A stretch of 49,301 nucleotides of DNA from UBA11222 sp030652895 (GCA_038318895.1 JBBQCS010000013.1:1-49301), one strand, 5' to 3'; shown: positions 17,016-26,523, counted from the first letter of the stretch. Numbers and translations are program-made. Notes: a model not told the origin generated them from the letters alone.

Positions 17016-18119
17016 CTAATACATGATTACCGAGCGCGCGCCTTCGCCGCGGCCCATTTCGTCGAACGCCTGATTGATGTCTTCAAGCTTGATGCGCTTG
17101 GTGATCATCTCATCGAGCAGCAACTCACCACTGAGATACCAATCGACAAAGCGTGGAATGTCCGTCTTTGGCGAGGAGGAGCCATAACCGGAACCCTTGA
17201 TGCGTTTTTCACCGAAGATACCCGCCATGCCCAATTTGATCTTGGACTTCTGGTCCGGCATGCCCACGATAATGGCGCGCCCGGCCGGACGGATCATGCT
17301 CCAGGTTTGCTCAATCGTATCCACACGGCCCAGCGCCTCAAACGCGTAATGCACGCCAAGGCCGCCGGTCAGCGCTTTCACTTGCTTTATCGGCCCTTCA
17401 GGCGCAAACGGGTCTACTCCGTGGGTCGCCCCCATGGACATGGCCAGTTCACGTTTTTCCGGCATCGGATCCACCGCGATAATCATCGTGGCGCCATTGA
17501 TGCGCGCGCCCTGGATGATGGACAGGCCAACGCCGCCGCAGCCAATGACCGCAACCGAAGACCCTTTATGCACCTTGCCCGTATTGACCGCCGCGCCGAC
17601 GCCCGTGGTCACTCCGCAACCGATAAGGCACACGGTTTCCAGCGGCGCATTTTTGCCCACTTTGATCGCCGATCCTTCCGGAATGATGGAATATTCTGAA
17701 AAGGTGCCAAGTCCGGCCATGTGATAGACTGGAGTGCCATTCTTGCTGAAACGGGTTTCGCCGCTCAGTGTTCTGGCGGTGGCCATCAGTTTGCCCATCT
17801 GGCCGCACATATAGGGCTTGCCTTCTTTGCACATCCAGCAGGTACCGCAACTGGGTGTGAGCACCGCGATCACATGATCTCCGGCTTTCAGGCTGGTAAC
17901 TCCGGGACCAACTTCTGCGATGACGCCCGCCCCTTCATGTCCCAGCACCATTGGCGAACGGCCGCCCAATACACCGTGTACGACGGAATAATCAGAATGG
18001 CAGATACCACTGGCGGTGTATTTGATCAGAACCTCGCCTGCTTTTGGACCTTCGAGATCCAGCTCTTCGACGACCAGAGGTTTCTTTGCCTCATACATTA
18101 CGGCTGCTTTGGTTTTCAT
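17016..18119 (-). CDS. Zinc-dependent alcohol dehydrogenase (MDR), tandem copy A
   Basis: 367 residues. The catalytic zinc ligands are C40 (GICHSD), H61/E62 (GHEGAG) and C168 (IGCGVTTG); the structural zinc ligands are C91, C94, C97 and C105. The NAD-binding motif is GCGGVG (193-198). The overall pattern is that of class III-like alcohol dehydrogenases that oxidise primary alcohols or hydroxymethyl adducts. GGAGC lies upstream of the ATG. It is 14 bases downstream of a close paralog in the same orientation, so the two are surely co-transcribed. The context with amidohydrolases suggests a catabolic pathway; the substrate is unknown. Confidence 0.9.
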   Translation of the reverse strand: MKTKAAVMYEAKKPLVVEELDLEGPKAGEVLIKYTASGICHSDYSVVHGVLGGRSPMVLGHEGAGVIAEVGPGVTSLKAGDHVIAVLTPSCGTCWMCKEGKPYMCGQMGKLMATARTLSGETRFSKNGTPVYHMAGLGTFSEYSIIPEGSAIKVGKNAPLETVCLIGCGVTTGVGAAVNTGKVHKGSSVAVIGCGGVGLSIIQGARINGATMIIAVDPMPEKRELAMSMGATHGVDPFAPEGPIKQVKALTGGLGVHYAFEALGRVDTIEQTWSMIRPAGRAIIVGMPDQKSKIKLGMAGIFGEKRIKGSGYGSSSPKTDIPRFVDWYLSGELLLDEMITKRIKLEDINQAFDEMGRGEGARSVIMY

Positions 18120-18133
18120 TTTATGTGCTCCGC

Positions 18134-19228
18134 TTAATCAAACATGATGACGGAACGGGCGCCTTCGCCGCGTCCCATTTCTTCAAACGCCTGATTGACG
18201 TCTTCAAGACGGATGCGTTTGGTAATCATCTCATCCAGTTTCAATTCACCCTTCATGTACCAGTCTACGAACATGGGCAGGTCGCGCTTGGGGCGCGAAG
18301 AGCCATAGACCGAGCCACGGAATTCCTTTTCCGCGAACAATTGAGCGACGGGAAGCTCAAACACTTCCTTCAGGTTCGGCATGCCGACAATGATCGCCTC
18401 GCCGGTGGGGCGCAGGATTGCATAGGCGTCGCTGATGGTGCGCATGGTGCCCAGCGCCTCGAACGCAAAATGTACGCCCTTGCCTGTGATTTCCTTGATG
18501 CGCTGTTCCAGATTTTCATTGAACGGATCAATTGTGTGGGTCGCACCCAGCGACATCGCCAGATCGCGCTTTTCCTTAACCGGATCAACCGCGATTAGCG
18601 GGTTGGCGCCCTTGATGCGCGCGCCCTGCAGGATGGACAGGCCAACGCCGCCGCAGCCAATAACCGCAACCCCGTCGCCTGGATGAATGTCGGCTGTATT
18701 GACGGCCGCACCCGTTCCGGTGGTGACGCCGCAACCGATCAGGCAGACAGTTTCAAGTGGTGCATCGTCACGCACCTTGATCGCCGATCCCGCCGGGATC
18801 ACCATCTTCTCGGCAAACGACGCGATGGCGCATAGCTGACGCAATTCCTCGGCGCCCTTGCGTAAGCGCGTCGTGCCGTCTAGCATGCAGGCATAGGATG
18901 AGACCTTGGACATTTCCTGACAGATATACTCGCGGCCTTCCAAACACATGACGCATTTGCCACAACTGGGTGAGAGCGAACAGACCACATGATCGCCAAC
19001 TTTCAACCCGGTCACGCCAGGGCCAAGTGCCTCAATAATGCCAGCCCCTTCATGGCCCAGCACCACCGGCATGGGCGAGCGCAGCACCCCATGGGCTACT
19101 GAATAATCGCTATGACATATGCCGCTGGCGACGGTCTTGATCAAGACCTCGTTCTCTTTGGGCGGCATGATTTCAATATCTTCGATTGTCAGCGGTTCGC
19201 CAACTTTGCGCAGCACGGCTGCCTTCAT
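18134..19228 (-). CDS. Zinc-dependent alcohol dehydrogenase (MDR), tandem copy B
   Basis: 364 residues, a clear paralog of the next gene downstream. Catalytic ligands are C38 and H59/E60; the structural zinc cysteines are C89, C92, C95 and C103. It shares GLSI(I/L)QGARI(N/K)GA, and the C-terminal KRI(K/R)LED(I/V)NQAF(D/E)EMGRGEGARSVIM is almost the same in both. The middle segment after the structural zinc loop (about 105-150) differs most, suggesting different substrate entry. GGGAG precedes the ATG. Both gene copies keep every metal ligand, so neither looks like a decaying duplicate. Confidence 0.9.
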   Translation of the reverse strand: MKAAVLRKVGEPLTIEDIEIMPPKENEVLIKTVASGICHSDYSVAHGVLRSPMPVVLGHEGAGIIEALGPGVTGLKVGDHVVCSLSPSCGKCVMCLEGREYICQEMSKVSSYACMLDGTTRLRKGAEELRQLCAIASFAEKMVIPAGSAIKVRDDAPLETVCLIGCGVTTGTGAAVNTADIHPGDGVAVIGCGGVGLSILQGARIKGANPLIAVDPVKEKRDLAMSLGATHTIDPFNENLEQRIKEITGKGVHFAFEALGTMRTISDAYAILRPTGEAIIVGMPNLKEVFELPVAQLFAEKEFRGSVYGSSRPKRDLPMFVDWYMKGELKLDEMITKRIRLEDVNQAFEEMGRGEGARSVIMFD

Positions 19229-19343
19229 ATCCCGATACTCCCTGTTATTGAAAAGCGGGCGGTTACGCGCGCTGCTGAATTTTATTGTGGCCGATTATGG
19301 CGCATCGGGGGGGGCAATGGCGACTGTTTTCTGGTGCGTACCC

Positions 19344-19395
19344 CACAAAAAGAAGCCGCCTCTTTCATAACGCGGTGCGTCTGAAAGAGGCGGCT
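19344..19395 (-). terminator. Terminator of the amidohydrolase gene at 19424
   Basis: A 14-bp perfect stem AGCCGCCTCTTTCA (19354-19367) / TGAAAGAGGCGGCT (19382-19395). On the minus strand it is followed by TTCTTTTT. Confidence 0.85.
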
Positions 19396-19423
19396 GTATT
19401 AGGTCCGTAATCGTAACGTGCTG

Positions 19424-21118
19424 TTACGCCGCAGCGCCGCTACGCAGTAACCGGCCCGGCAATTTGCCATTAGCAATATCGAGCGCGTCGATATTGTTTT
19501 CACGCAGCAGCGCGCCATTGACAATCACCGCATCGATGCCGGTGGCCTCCGAGATCAGGCGGTCCTCGCCGGCAGGCAGATCATTGACGCGCTTCAACTG
19601 GCCAGCGCCAACCGTCGCCATGTCAAACACCACCACGTCGGCCGGACGGCCAACGGCCAGCAGGCCGCGATCGGTGATGCCAAATACTTCTGCGGGGCGT
19701 GAGGCCAGCATACGAATGGCGGCTTCAACCGTGATCGCTTTTTTCTCGCGCACCCAGCGGCCCAGCAGATAGGTGGAATAACACCCGTCGCATAGCTGGC
19801 TGGCATGGGCGCCGGCGTCCGAAAGGCCGAGCACCGTATCCTTATGTTTGAGCAGCTCCTCCACGGCTTCCTCGTCGGCATTCGCCACCGGCATACGAAA
19901 ACGCACGGCCAGCTCGTTGGCCAGCGACAGATCTATCGCCAGATCGGCGGGATGCACACCACGCTCCGTCGCCACATCACTTATTGTGCGTTCTTCGATC
20001 GAAGTGTCGCTCGGGCAATGGGAGATGACGGCGCTCTTGAAGGAACGCGCCAGATTAATGTCCGGCCGGTCAATCATGTCCCGGAATCTCGTGCGGAATT
20101 CCGGATCGGCATAGACCTTCTTGCGGCCTTCAAAGTCCGCAGCCGACACCGGTGCGAAAACTTTAGAAGCCTCAAACGGGAACGGCGCCTTGAAGTTAAA
20201 CTCGAAATTCAGGGGACGGCAGGTGACTTGCGGCACCACGTCATGGCCGGACGCAATCAGTTCCTCTGATTTGCGCAACTGATCCCTGTGCGAGCCGCCC
20301 CCGCCGATATTTGCGCCCGAAAGCAGCGCCGTCCAGCTGATGCGCCGTCCGGTGGCCTCGGATATTTCCGCAAACTCCCTATAGGACAGGCCTTTGCCGA
20401 TGGTGATCTGGATCATGCCCTTTTTCAGATCGCCCAGCGCGCCCATCAAGGACATCATTTCATCATGATTGGCTGCGCGGCTGGGCACCGGCTTGCCGCG
20501 ATACCCCACATGGGTCGCCGCCTTTGACGTCGCAAAGCCGATGGCGCCCGCCTCAATCCCTTCCGAGACTAGAGCCCGCATTTTGGCGACTTCATCTGGC
20601 GTGGCTTCGCGCTCGGTTGCGTCTTCGCCCATCACATACATGCGTATCGGCGTGTGCCCGATCAGCACGCCCATATTGATGGCGATGCCTTTGCGTTCGA
20701 TGGCGTCGAGATATTGCGGGAAGGTTTCAAAGCCCCAATCCGCGCCAAGCCCCGCCTTCAATGCATTGACGCTCATGCCTTCGACATTTTCGAGGGTCTC
20801 GGCAATCAGCTGCCGGTGTTCGGGGCGGGTCGGCGCGATGCCGAAACCGCAATTGCCGACCACCACCGTCGTCACCCCATGCCAGGGCGAGATGGTCATC
20901 ATGCGGTCCCACATCACTTGCGCATCATAATGCGTATGAATATCAACAAAGCCCGGCGAAACAATTTTTCCCTTGGCATTGATGGTTTTGGGCGCGCTTC
21001 CTGGCGCCTGGCCCAGTGCGACGACTTTGCCATCCTTGATGCCGACATCGCCCAGATAGCCCGGATTGCCGGTTCCATCGACTATGGTGCCGCCGGTGAT
21101 TTTAATATCGTAATCCAT
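19424..21118 (-). CDS. D-aminoacylase-like amidohydrolase (COG3653), paralog 3
   Basis: 564 residues, the third member of this family in the window. It shows VSPGFVDIHTHYDAQ (H61, H63), GNCGFG (C90) and a later SDAGAH in place of the SDGGAH of paralogs 1 and 2. The region MIQITIGKGLSYREF replaces the QITQ segment of the others, so it forms a more distant branch. A Gly-rich insertion (ANIGGGGSHRDQ) is specific to this copy. GGGAGAG precedes the ATG. It is same-strand with, and lies between, the tandem ADHs and an ACMSD-like amidohydrolase, each with its own terminator. Hydrolysis of an N-acyl or cyclic amide is the family expectation. Confidence 0.9.
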   Translation of the reverse strand: MDYDIKITGGTIVDGTGNPGYLGDVGIKDGKVVALGQAPGSAPKTINAKGKIVSPGFVDIHTHYDAQVMWDRMMTISPWHGVTTVVVGNCGFGIAPTRPEHRQLIAETLENVEGMSVNALKAGLGADWGFETFPQYLDAIERKGIAINMGVLIGHTPIRMYVMGEDATEREATPDEVAKMRALVSEGIEAGAIGFATSKAATHVGYRGKPVPSRAANHDEMMSLMGALGDLKKGMIQITIGKGLSYREFAEISEATGRRISWTALLSGANIGGGGSHRDQLRKSEELIASGHDVVPQVTCRPLNFEFNFKAPFPFEASKVFAPVSAADFEGRKKVYADPEFRTRFRDMIDRPDINLARSFKSAVISHCPSDTSIEERTISDVATERGVHPADLAIDLSLANELAVRFRMPVANADEEAVEELLKHKDTVLGLSDAGAHASQLCDGCYSTYLLGRWVREKKAITVEAAIRMLASRPAEVFGITDRGLLAVGRPADVVVFDMATVGAGQLKRVNDLPAGEDRLISEATGIDAVIVNGALLRENNIDALDIANGKLPGRLLRSGAAA

Positions 21119-21211
21119 GTTTCTCTCCCATTTTGTGGCCCGGCTGCAGCGGGCGCTTCATGGTCAGCCCGGACACTGCCGGCTTAAGGAATGATCATCC
21201 TTCTACGGAAC

Positions 21212-21233
21212 AAACGCCCCGCTAAGGGGGCGC
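21212..21233 (-). terminator. Terminator of the ACMSD-like gene
   Basis: On the minus strand CGCCCC pairs with GGGGCG around a short loop, followed by TTTGTT. It lies just downstream of the stop at 21246. Confidence 0.6.
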
Positions 21234-21245
21234 CTGTATGATGTT

Positions 21246-22379
21246 TTACTGCGCGGCCATCGCCATCAGGGGCTGTTCTTCCACTGGCAGATTATAGAGC
21301 GCCTTGACATTATCAAAGCAGATCTTGTTGCGCTCTTCTTCGGTCAGGCCCTTGGTGTGTTCGGCCAAAATATCCTGCGACCACGGCCAGGTGCTGTCGC
21401 TGTGTGGGAAGTCGTTCGCCCACATCAGGCGCTCAATGTTCACCATATGCTTCATCTTGAAGGCGACCCAGTCATCCTGGAACGTCAGGTAGATGTGGTC
21501 CTTGAAGCAGTCGCTTGGCAGTTTCTTCAGTTCCTGGCCTTTCATCCAGAAACGGTGCCGCTTATAGGCGTGATCGGCGCGGTACATGAAGTGGGGCGCC
21601 CAGCCGGCGTCAGCCTCAACGCAGACGATTTTCAGCTTCGGATTACGGTCAAACACGCCCGAGAAGATCATCATCCCGAGAATATCCTGATTGCCGCGGA
21701 TGATTGACAGGAAACTGTTGATCGCAGGCCCACGGCCTTCGCCAACGCCCGCCGCCTTCGCCGTCAAAATATGGAACGATAACGGCATTTTCAGATCGAC
21801 GGCGGCTTGCCAGAACGGATCATAGATCGGGCTGTCATAATCCTCGACCTGAGGGTTGCCTGGCATCATCACACCGACAAAACCCATCGCCTTGACCTGT
21901 TCCAGCTCCTTGATGCCTTCTTCAACCGAACGCATGGCGATCTGTCCAAGCCCAAAAATGCGCTTTGGCGCGGGCGCAACAAAAGTTTGCAGCCAGCGGT
22001 TATAGGCGTCAAAGCAGGCTTTCTTGTAATCAAAATCATCATGATTGCACAGCATCATGCCGATGGTGGGATAGATGATCTCGGCGCAGACGCCATCGCG
22101 ATCCTGGTCCGCGCAGCGCACCGAACCATCCCAGCCGCCGCGCCACAGATCGGTAAATTTCTGGCCGCGCCCGCGCAGATCTTCCGGCGCGCGCCCGGCG
22201 GCAGCGGCAAGCGAAATATTGAGCGGACGCTTGAGGCCTTCAATCAGAAACGCATCGCCGCCCTTGCCGTCATCGACCATGCGCGGGGCGCGGTCGCGAA
22301 ACTTGGGGTCAATAAAGTCGATATAACAATTTGGCGGTTCAGTAATGTGGCTGTCCGACGAGATGGGTTTTTTGATCAT
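21246..22379 (-). CDS. Amidohydrolase_2 (ACMSD-like) metal-dependent hydrolase
   Basis: 377 residues of family PF04909 (2-amino-3-carboxymuconate semialdehyde decarboxylase-like). It starts with ISSDSHITEPP, where the first metal motif is reduced to S-H. It has SFHILTAKAAG in mid-protein and the diagnostic MWANDFPHSDSTWPWS near the C-terminus, with the conserved Asp. Members decarboxylate or hydrolyse carboxylated aromatic or cyclic intermediates. GGGAGAG lies upstream of the ATG. The start lies about 130 bases from the convergent-free nrdJ end. Adjacent amidohydrolase and ADH genes suggest a shared degradative role, which is inferred. Confidence 0.88.
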   Translation of the reverse strand: MIKKPISSDSHITEPPNCYIDFIDPKFRDRAPRMVDDGKGGDAFLIEGLKRPLNISLAAAAGRAPEDLRGRGQKFTDLWRGGWDGSVRCADQDRDGVCAEIIYPTIGMMLCNHDDFDYKKACFDAYNRWLQTFVAPAPKRIFGLGQIAMRSVEEGIKELEQVKAMGFVGVMMPGNPQVEDYDSPIYDPFWQAAVDLKMPLSFHILTAKAAGVGEGRGPAINSFLSIIRGNQDILGMMIFSGVFDRNPKLKIVCVEADAGWAPHFMYRADHAYKRHRFWMKGQELKKLPSDCFKDHIYLTFQDDWVAFKMKHMVNIERLMWANDFPHSDSTWPWSQDILAEHTKGLTEEERNKICFDNVKALYNLPVEEQPLMAMAAQ

Positions 22380-22509
22380 GCGCGTCTCTCCCTGGGTGGT
22401 TGGCTGGCCGCTTTTGGGTAGCCAAATTCTATAATCATAGATTCAAGCGCGTTCTGGCTTCTGGCGCAAGCGGAAAATGTGATTGATTGTGATGTATGGG
22501 CAAATTGTC

Positions 22510-24831
22510 CTATCCACAGCGCGAATAACCGCAATTCAGGCAGGAATCACACCCATCCTGTCTGGTTAACGATGGAGCATGGCATTTCGGGCAGGGGCGC
22601 AGATGCAATATCTCTGGATCATTGGCTATATGGGCAGGCTTCGCGCCGTTCGGTTTTTCCACAGGCATTGTGGCTCGCGCCGCATCCTGGGAGATTGGGG
22701 GGGCGCCAGCGCTCATGAAGCCAATGGACACCAAATGCTGTTCGATCACTTCGCCAATGGCTGCCAGCAATGATGGAACATAGCGCCCGTCCATCCAGTG
22801 GCCGCCTCGGGGATCGAACACCGCCTTTAGCTCCTCGACCACAAAAGACACATCTCCACCGCGCCGGAATACCGCGCTGATCATCCGCGTCAATGCGACG
22901 GTCCAGGCAAAATGCTCCATATTCTTGGAATTGATAAAAATTTCAAACGGCCGCCTGCGGCCGTCCTGAAGGATATCGTTCAGTGTAATGTAAATCGCAT
23001 GGTCCGACTCTGGCCAGCGTACCTTGTACGTATTGCCGGGCAGGCTGCCGGGCCGGTCCAACGGCTGGGTCATATAAACGACGCTGCCGCTATGCTGGGG
23101 CGAAAGGGTGGAAGAAACCTCGGATGTCGATAATACCGCGCCGGTGACGGGGTTGGGGCGATAAGTGGTGCATCCCTTGCAGCCCATTGCGTAGGCGTCC
23201 AGATAGATATTCTTGAATGCGTCAAAGGCGATGTCTTGCGGGCAGTTGATAGTTTTGGAAATGGAACTGTCGATATATTCCTGCGCCGCCGCCTGAATGC
23301 GTAAATGATCAGCTGGGGCCAGTTGTTGCGCAGTCACAAAATAGTCCGGCAATTCTGACGCTTCGCCAAACAGGGTGCGGTATAACCGCCAGGCCGGATC
23401 GCTCACCACCTGCGCTTGCGTCGTTCCGTCGGGCTGCAACACCTTGCGCGTATACGAATGACTGAATATGGGTTCCACTCCGCTGGATACATTCCCCGCC
23501 AGCAATGAAATTGTGCCGGTTGGCGCAATGGAGGTCAGCAGCGCATTGCGTATACCCTGTGCACAAATGGCGTCGCGAATTTCGTCAGGCAACGCGCGCA
23601 CAGTCTCGCCCGCCAGATAGTGTTCAGCGTCATACAATGGAAAGCAGCCCTTTTCCGCCGCCAGGCCGCTAGACGCCAGATAGGCCGCGCGCCGGATTGT
23701 CCCCAACCAGCGCCGCGTCAATGCAACCGAGGCGTCCCCGCCATACCGCGTCTTGCACATGACCAGGGCATCCGCCAGCCCGGTGATGCCCAGCCCGATG
23801 CGCCGTTTAGCCAGCGCTTCTGCGCGTTGCTGGGGCAGGGGAAACTGCGCACTGTCAATCACATTATCAAGGGCGCGCACCGCCAGTCGGACCAGTTCAT
23901 CCAATTCAGCAAGGTCTATGTGTGGCGCGGCGCCAAACGGGTCGCGCACCAGCGCCGCCAGGTTAATTGAACCCAGCAGGCACGCGCCATAGGGCGGCAG
24001 GGGTTGTTCACCGCAGGGATTGGTGGCAGCAATGGTTTCACAATAGGCCAGATTGTTGCGGGCGTTGATGCGGTCGATGAAAATCACGCCGGGCTCCGCA
24101 TAGGCATAAGTGGCGTGCATGATCTTGTCCCACAACGCGCGCGCCGGCAGCGTTTTGTAGACAGCGCCGTTAAAGCGCAGCTCCCACGGACTATCCGCCT
24201 TGACTGCCGCCATGAAAGCGTCGCTGACCAGCACCGAGAGGTTAAAGTTGCGCAGCCGCCCGGGCTCCTGCTTGGCGTCAATAAAACGCTCAATGTCAGG
24301 GTGATCGCAGGCCAGTACCGCCATCATGGCGCCACGCCGCGCGCCTGCTGACATGATCGTGCGGCACATGGCGTCCCATACATCCATGAAGCTGACCGGG
24401 CCCGAAGCATCCGCGCCAACCCCGTGCACCGGGGCGCCGGACGGACGCAACGTCGAAAAATCATAGCCGATGCCGCCGCCCTGCTGCAGCGTCAGCGCGG
24501 CTTCTTTCAGATGCTCGAAAATACTGCCCATATCGTCCTGGATCGTTCCCATGACGAAGCAGTTAAACGGTGTAACGGCGCGATCCGTTCCGGCCCCGGC
24601 CAGTATCCGTCCCGCGGGCAGAAAGCGAAAGTCCTGCATAGCCATATAAAACCGTCCGGCCCATCGCGTGCGCTCAGCTTCCGGTTCGGGCGCCGCCATG
24701 GCGTTGGCCACACGGCGCCAGGTATCGTCCAGGGAGCCCTCGACACACGATCCGTCCGCCGCCTTCAGGCGGTATTTCATGTCCCAGATCTGCTGGGAAA
24801 AGGCGGGGGTTGCGGCTGTATCGGTAGACAT
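22510..24831 (-). CDS. nrdJ: Adenosylcobalamin-dependent (class II) ribonucleotide reductase
   Basis: 773 residues from ATG 24831 (a further ATG at 24846 is also in frame). It converts ribonucleotides to deoxyribonucleotides using B12 and no oxygen-dependent radical subunit. Visible are FNCFVMGTIQDDM near the N-terminus, QGGGIGYDFSTLRP, the finger-loop NPCGEQPLPPYGACLLGSINL, APTGTISLLAGNVSSG, and a C-terminal TSCPD-type domain (GNTYKVRWP). It ends in a redox/zinc tail CPKCHAP...CDSCLNCGYSRCG. No R2 gene accompanies it. No cobalamin riboswitch is visible in the short upstream gap. Confidence 0.95.
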   Translation of the reverse strand: MSTDTAATPAFSQQIWDMKYRLKAADGSCVEGSLDDTWRRVANAMAAPEPEAERTRWAGRFYMAMQDFRFLPAGRILAGAGTDRAVTPFNCFVMGTIQDDMGSIFEHLKEAALTLQQGGGIGYDFSTLRPSGAPVHGVGADASGPVSFMDVWDAMCRTIMSAGARRGAMMAVLACDHPDIERFIDAKQEPGRLRNFNLSVLVSDAFMAAVKADSPWELRFNGAVYKTLPARALWDKIMHATYAYAEPGVIFIDRINARNNLAYCETIAATNPCGEQPLPPYGACLLGSINLAALVRDPFGAAPHIDLAELDELVRLAVRALDNVIDSAQFPLPQQRAEALAKRRIGLGITGLADALVMCKTRYGGDASVALTRRWLGTIRRAAYLASSGLAAEKGCFPLYDAEHYLAGETVRALPDEIRDAICAQGIRNALLTSIAPTGTISLLAGNVSSGVEPIFSHSYTRKVLQPDGTTQAQVVSDPAWRLYRTLFGEASELPDYFVTAQQLAPADHLRIQAAAQEYIDSSISKTINCPQDIAFDAFKNIYLDAYAMGCKGCTTYRPNPVTGAVLSTSEVSSTLSPQHSGSVVYMTQPLDRPGSLPGNTYKVRWPESDHAIYITLNDILQDGRRRPFEIFINSKNMEHFAWTVALTRMISAVFRRGGDVSFVVEELKAVFDPRGGHWMDGRYVPSLLAAIGEVIEQHLVSIGFMSAGAPPISQDAARATMPVEKPNGAKPAHIANDPEILHLRPCPKCHAPSLTRQDGCDSCLNCGYSRCG

Positions 24832-24922
24832 TCTGGGGCCTATCAACTGCTGGGAAGCTTAATCTAACCCACGCAAGTTACCCAATCAAGTTAAAATGTT
24901 CTCGTTATGTTTTCTTTTTCGG

Positions 24923-25639
24923 CTACCCTTCCGCCAGCAACTTGCCGGTGGCGGTCTCAATGCGTTCTTCCACGGTGGCCATAAAATCCCGCCGATTTAG
25001 TCCTGGCGCAATAGGGGGTAAGAACTCCAGTACTATTGTGCCGGGCGGCCGCAAGAATTTGCGCCGGGGCCAGAACAGCCCGGAATTCAGCGCGGCAGGT
25101 ACGCAGCCCACCCCAAGCTGATGATACATTGCCGCAATCCCGGGCTTGTATTCCAGCTTGCCACCCGCGGGGGCGCGGCTGCCCTCAGGGAAAATCACCA
25201 GGGTTTTACCTTCGGCGATACAGCGCTTGGAGTCAGCGATCATTTTCTTGAGTGCGCTGGCGTGGCCGTCACGGTCAACGCGCACCATGCCGGTCGCTAT
25301 AGTGTACCAGCCAAAAAACGGTATCAGTCCAAGTTCTTTCTTCAGAACATAAACCGGCCTGGGCAGCAGGCTGAGAAAGATGATCGTATCCCACATAGAC
25401 TGATGCTTGCATGCAATCAGCGCCGGGCTGTTTGCGGGTAAATTTTCCTGTCCGCGAATTTCGATGTGGATGTTGCAGATCCGGCGCAGCCCGAGGTTTA
25501 CCAACTGTGACCAGACATGCATGACCCGTAATGACGCAGCTTCGGAGACCAGCATGGCGGGCGAGCCCAGTACCGCCAGCAAAGATGTTACGCCATAAAG
25601 ATAGATGTTAAAGCACAAGGATCGCAGCCACAAAATCAT
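24923..25639 (-). CDS. plsC: 1-acyl-sn-glycerol-3-phosphate acyltransferase
   Basis: 238 residues; it makes phosphatidic acid at the inner membrane by acylating lysophosphatidate. An N-terminal hydrophobic helix (residues 3-25) is followed by the HX4D motif KHQSMWDT and by FPEGSRAPAGG, the glycerol-phosphate binding motif. ATG 25639 is chosen because AAGG lies eight bases upstream; a TTG at 25654 overlapping the ftsX stop is also possible. The gene follows ftsX directly, which would give a ftsE-ftsX-plsC operon linking division and phospholipid supply. Confidence 0.92.
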   Translation of the reverse strand: MILWLRSLCFNIYLYGVTSLLAVLGSPAMLVSEAASLRVMHVWSQLVNLGLRRICNIHIEIRGQENLPANSPALIACKHQSMWDTIIFLSLLPRPVYVLKKELGLIPFFGWYTIATGMVRVDRDGHASALKKMIADSKRCIAEGKTLVIFPEGSRAPAGGKLEYKPGIAAMYHQLGVGCVPAALNSGLFWPRRKFLRPPGTIVLEFLPPIAPGLNRRDFMATVEERIETATGKLLAEG

Positions 25640-25650
25640 ACGGTCCGCCT

Positions 25651-26523
25651 TCAATCCAGAACCGTGAGTGTGCTCAGCACCGTGAGACGCGCCGTCAGCA
25701 TTGTGATCAGCGCCGCGCTCAGTGGCGGTAACGCCGCAATCACATAATCAGCGGGTCCAAGCATCAGTCGCCCCATCCACGGCGCCGGATCATCCCCGGT
25801 AAGGTACACGACGGCGGCAATCGTCAGGCCAACCGGAACCAGGCCGATCAGGACGCCAATGATGCCGATTCCCAGAAAATGTTTTTGAAACTCTCTGGCG
25901 ACAAAGCTGTTATGCGCGCCGATCATATGCAGTAGGGCCACCAGTTCATTCTGGCTTTCCAGACTGGCCCGCGTTGCAAAGACGATCACTGCAATAGCCG
26001 CCAGCGAGATCATGGCGACAAGTGACCAGCAGATCAGCCGCGCGCTGGTCGCAATCGCCTGCATCTGGTCGCGCCACTGGCGGTGATCGTCTACTTCCAC
26101 GCCTGGAAACTCTGCCTCCAAACGCTTTCGCAAACTATCAAGATCACCTGCTGGCCTCAGCTCTACGTCAATGAGCTGCGGCAAGGGCAGTTCCCGGACA
26201 GCGGCGCTCTGCCCCAGCCATGGCGCTAGTAATGCCTCCATGTCGGACACGTCCAGGGGATGGGCCTGGGCGACCGCGGGATGATCTCGTAAAACGCCGA
26301 GAACGGATTTCACCACGGCAGTGCCACTTGCCCCCGACTCGGGCGGAACCTGAACCGTCACTAATTGGTCAAGCTCCGCCGTCCAACGGCCAGTGGCCCC
26401 GATCAGCGCCAGCCCGCCAAGTATTGCCAGGCTGGCTAGATAGACATTGACCGCAATTACCAGGGGCAGCAGGCGCGACCCCAGCATATTGCGGGGCAGG
26501 ATTTTGGAATGGGGAATAATCAT
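25651..26523 (-). CDS. ftsX: Cell division protein FtsX (ABC permease)
   Basis: 290 residues with the FtsX topology: one N-terminal membrane segment, a periplasmic domain of about 120 residues, then three C-terminal segments (around 165-190, 215-240 and 258-285). With FtsE it transmits division signals to periplasmic peptidoglycan hydrolases. Its ATG at 26523 overlaps the ftsE stop as TGATG, so translation is coupled and the in-frame TTG at 26526 is unlikely. The protein ends in a short LD tail immediately before plsC. Confidence 0.9.
   Translation of the reverse strand: MIIPHSKILPRNMLGSRLLPLVIAVNVYLASLAILGGLALIGATGRWTAELDQLVTVQVPPESGASGTAVVKSVLGVLRDHPAVAQAHPLDVSDMEALLAPWLGQSAAVRELPLPQLIDVELRPAGDLDSLRKRLEAEFPGVEVDDHRQWRDQMQAIATSARLICWSLVAMISLAAIAVIVFATRASLESQNELVALLHMIGAHNSFVAREFQKHFLGIGIIGVLIGLVPVGLTIAAVVYLTGDDPAPWMGRLMLGPADYVIAALPPLSAALITMLTARLTVLSTLTVLD

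Noticed and set aside
24832..24922. Possible cobalamin riboswitch before nrdJ
   Set aside because: The gap is too short and shows no B12-box-like motif.
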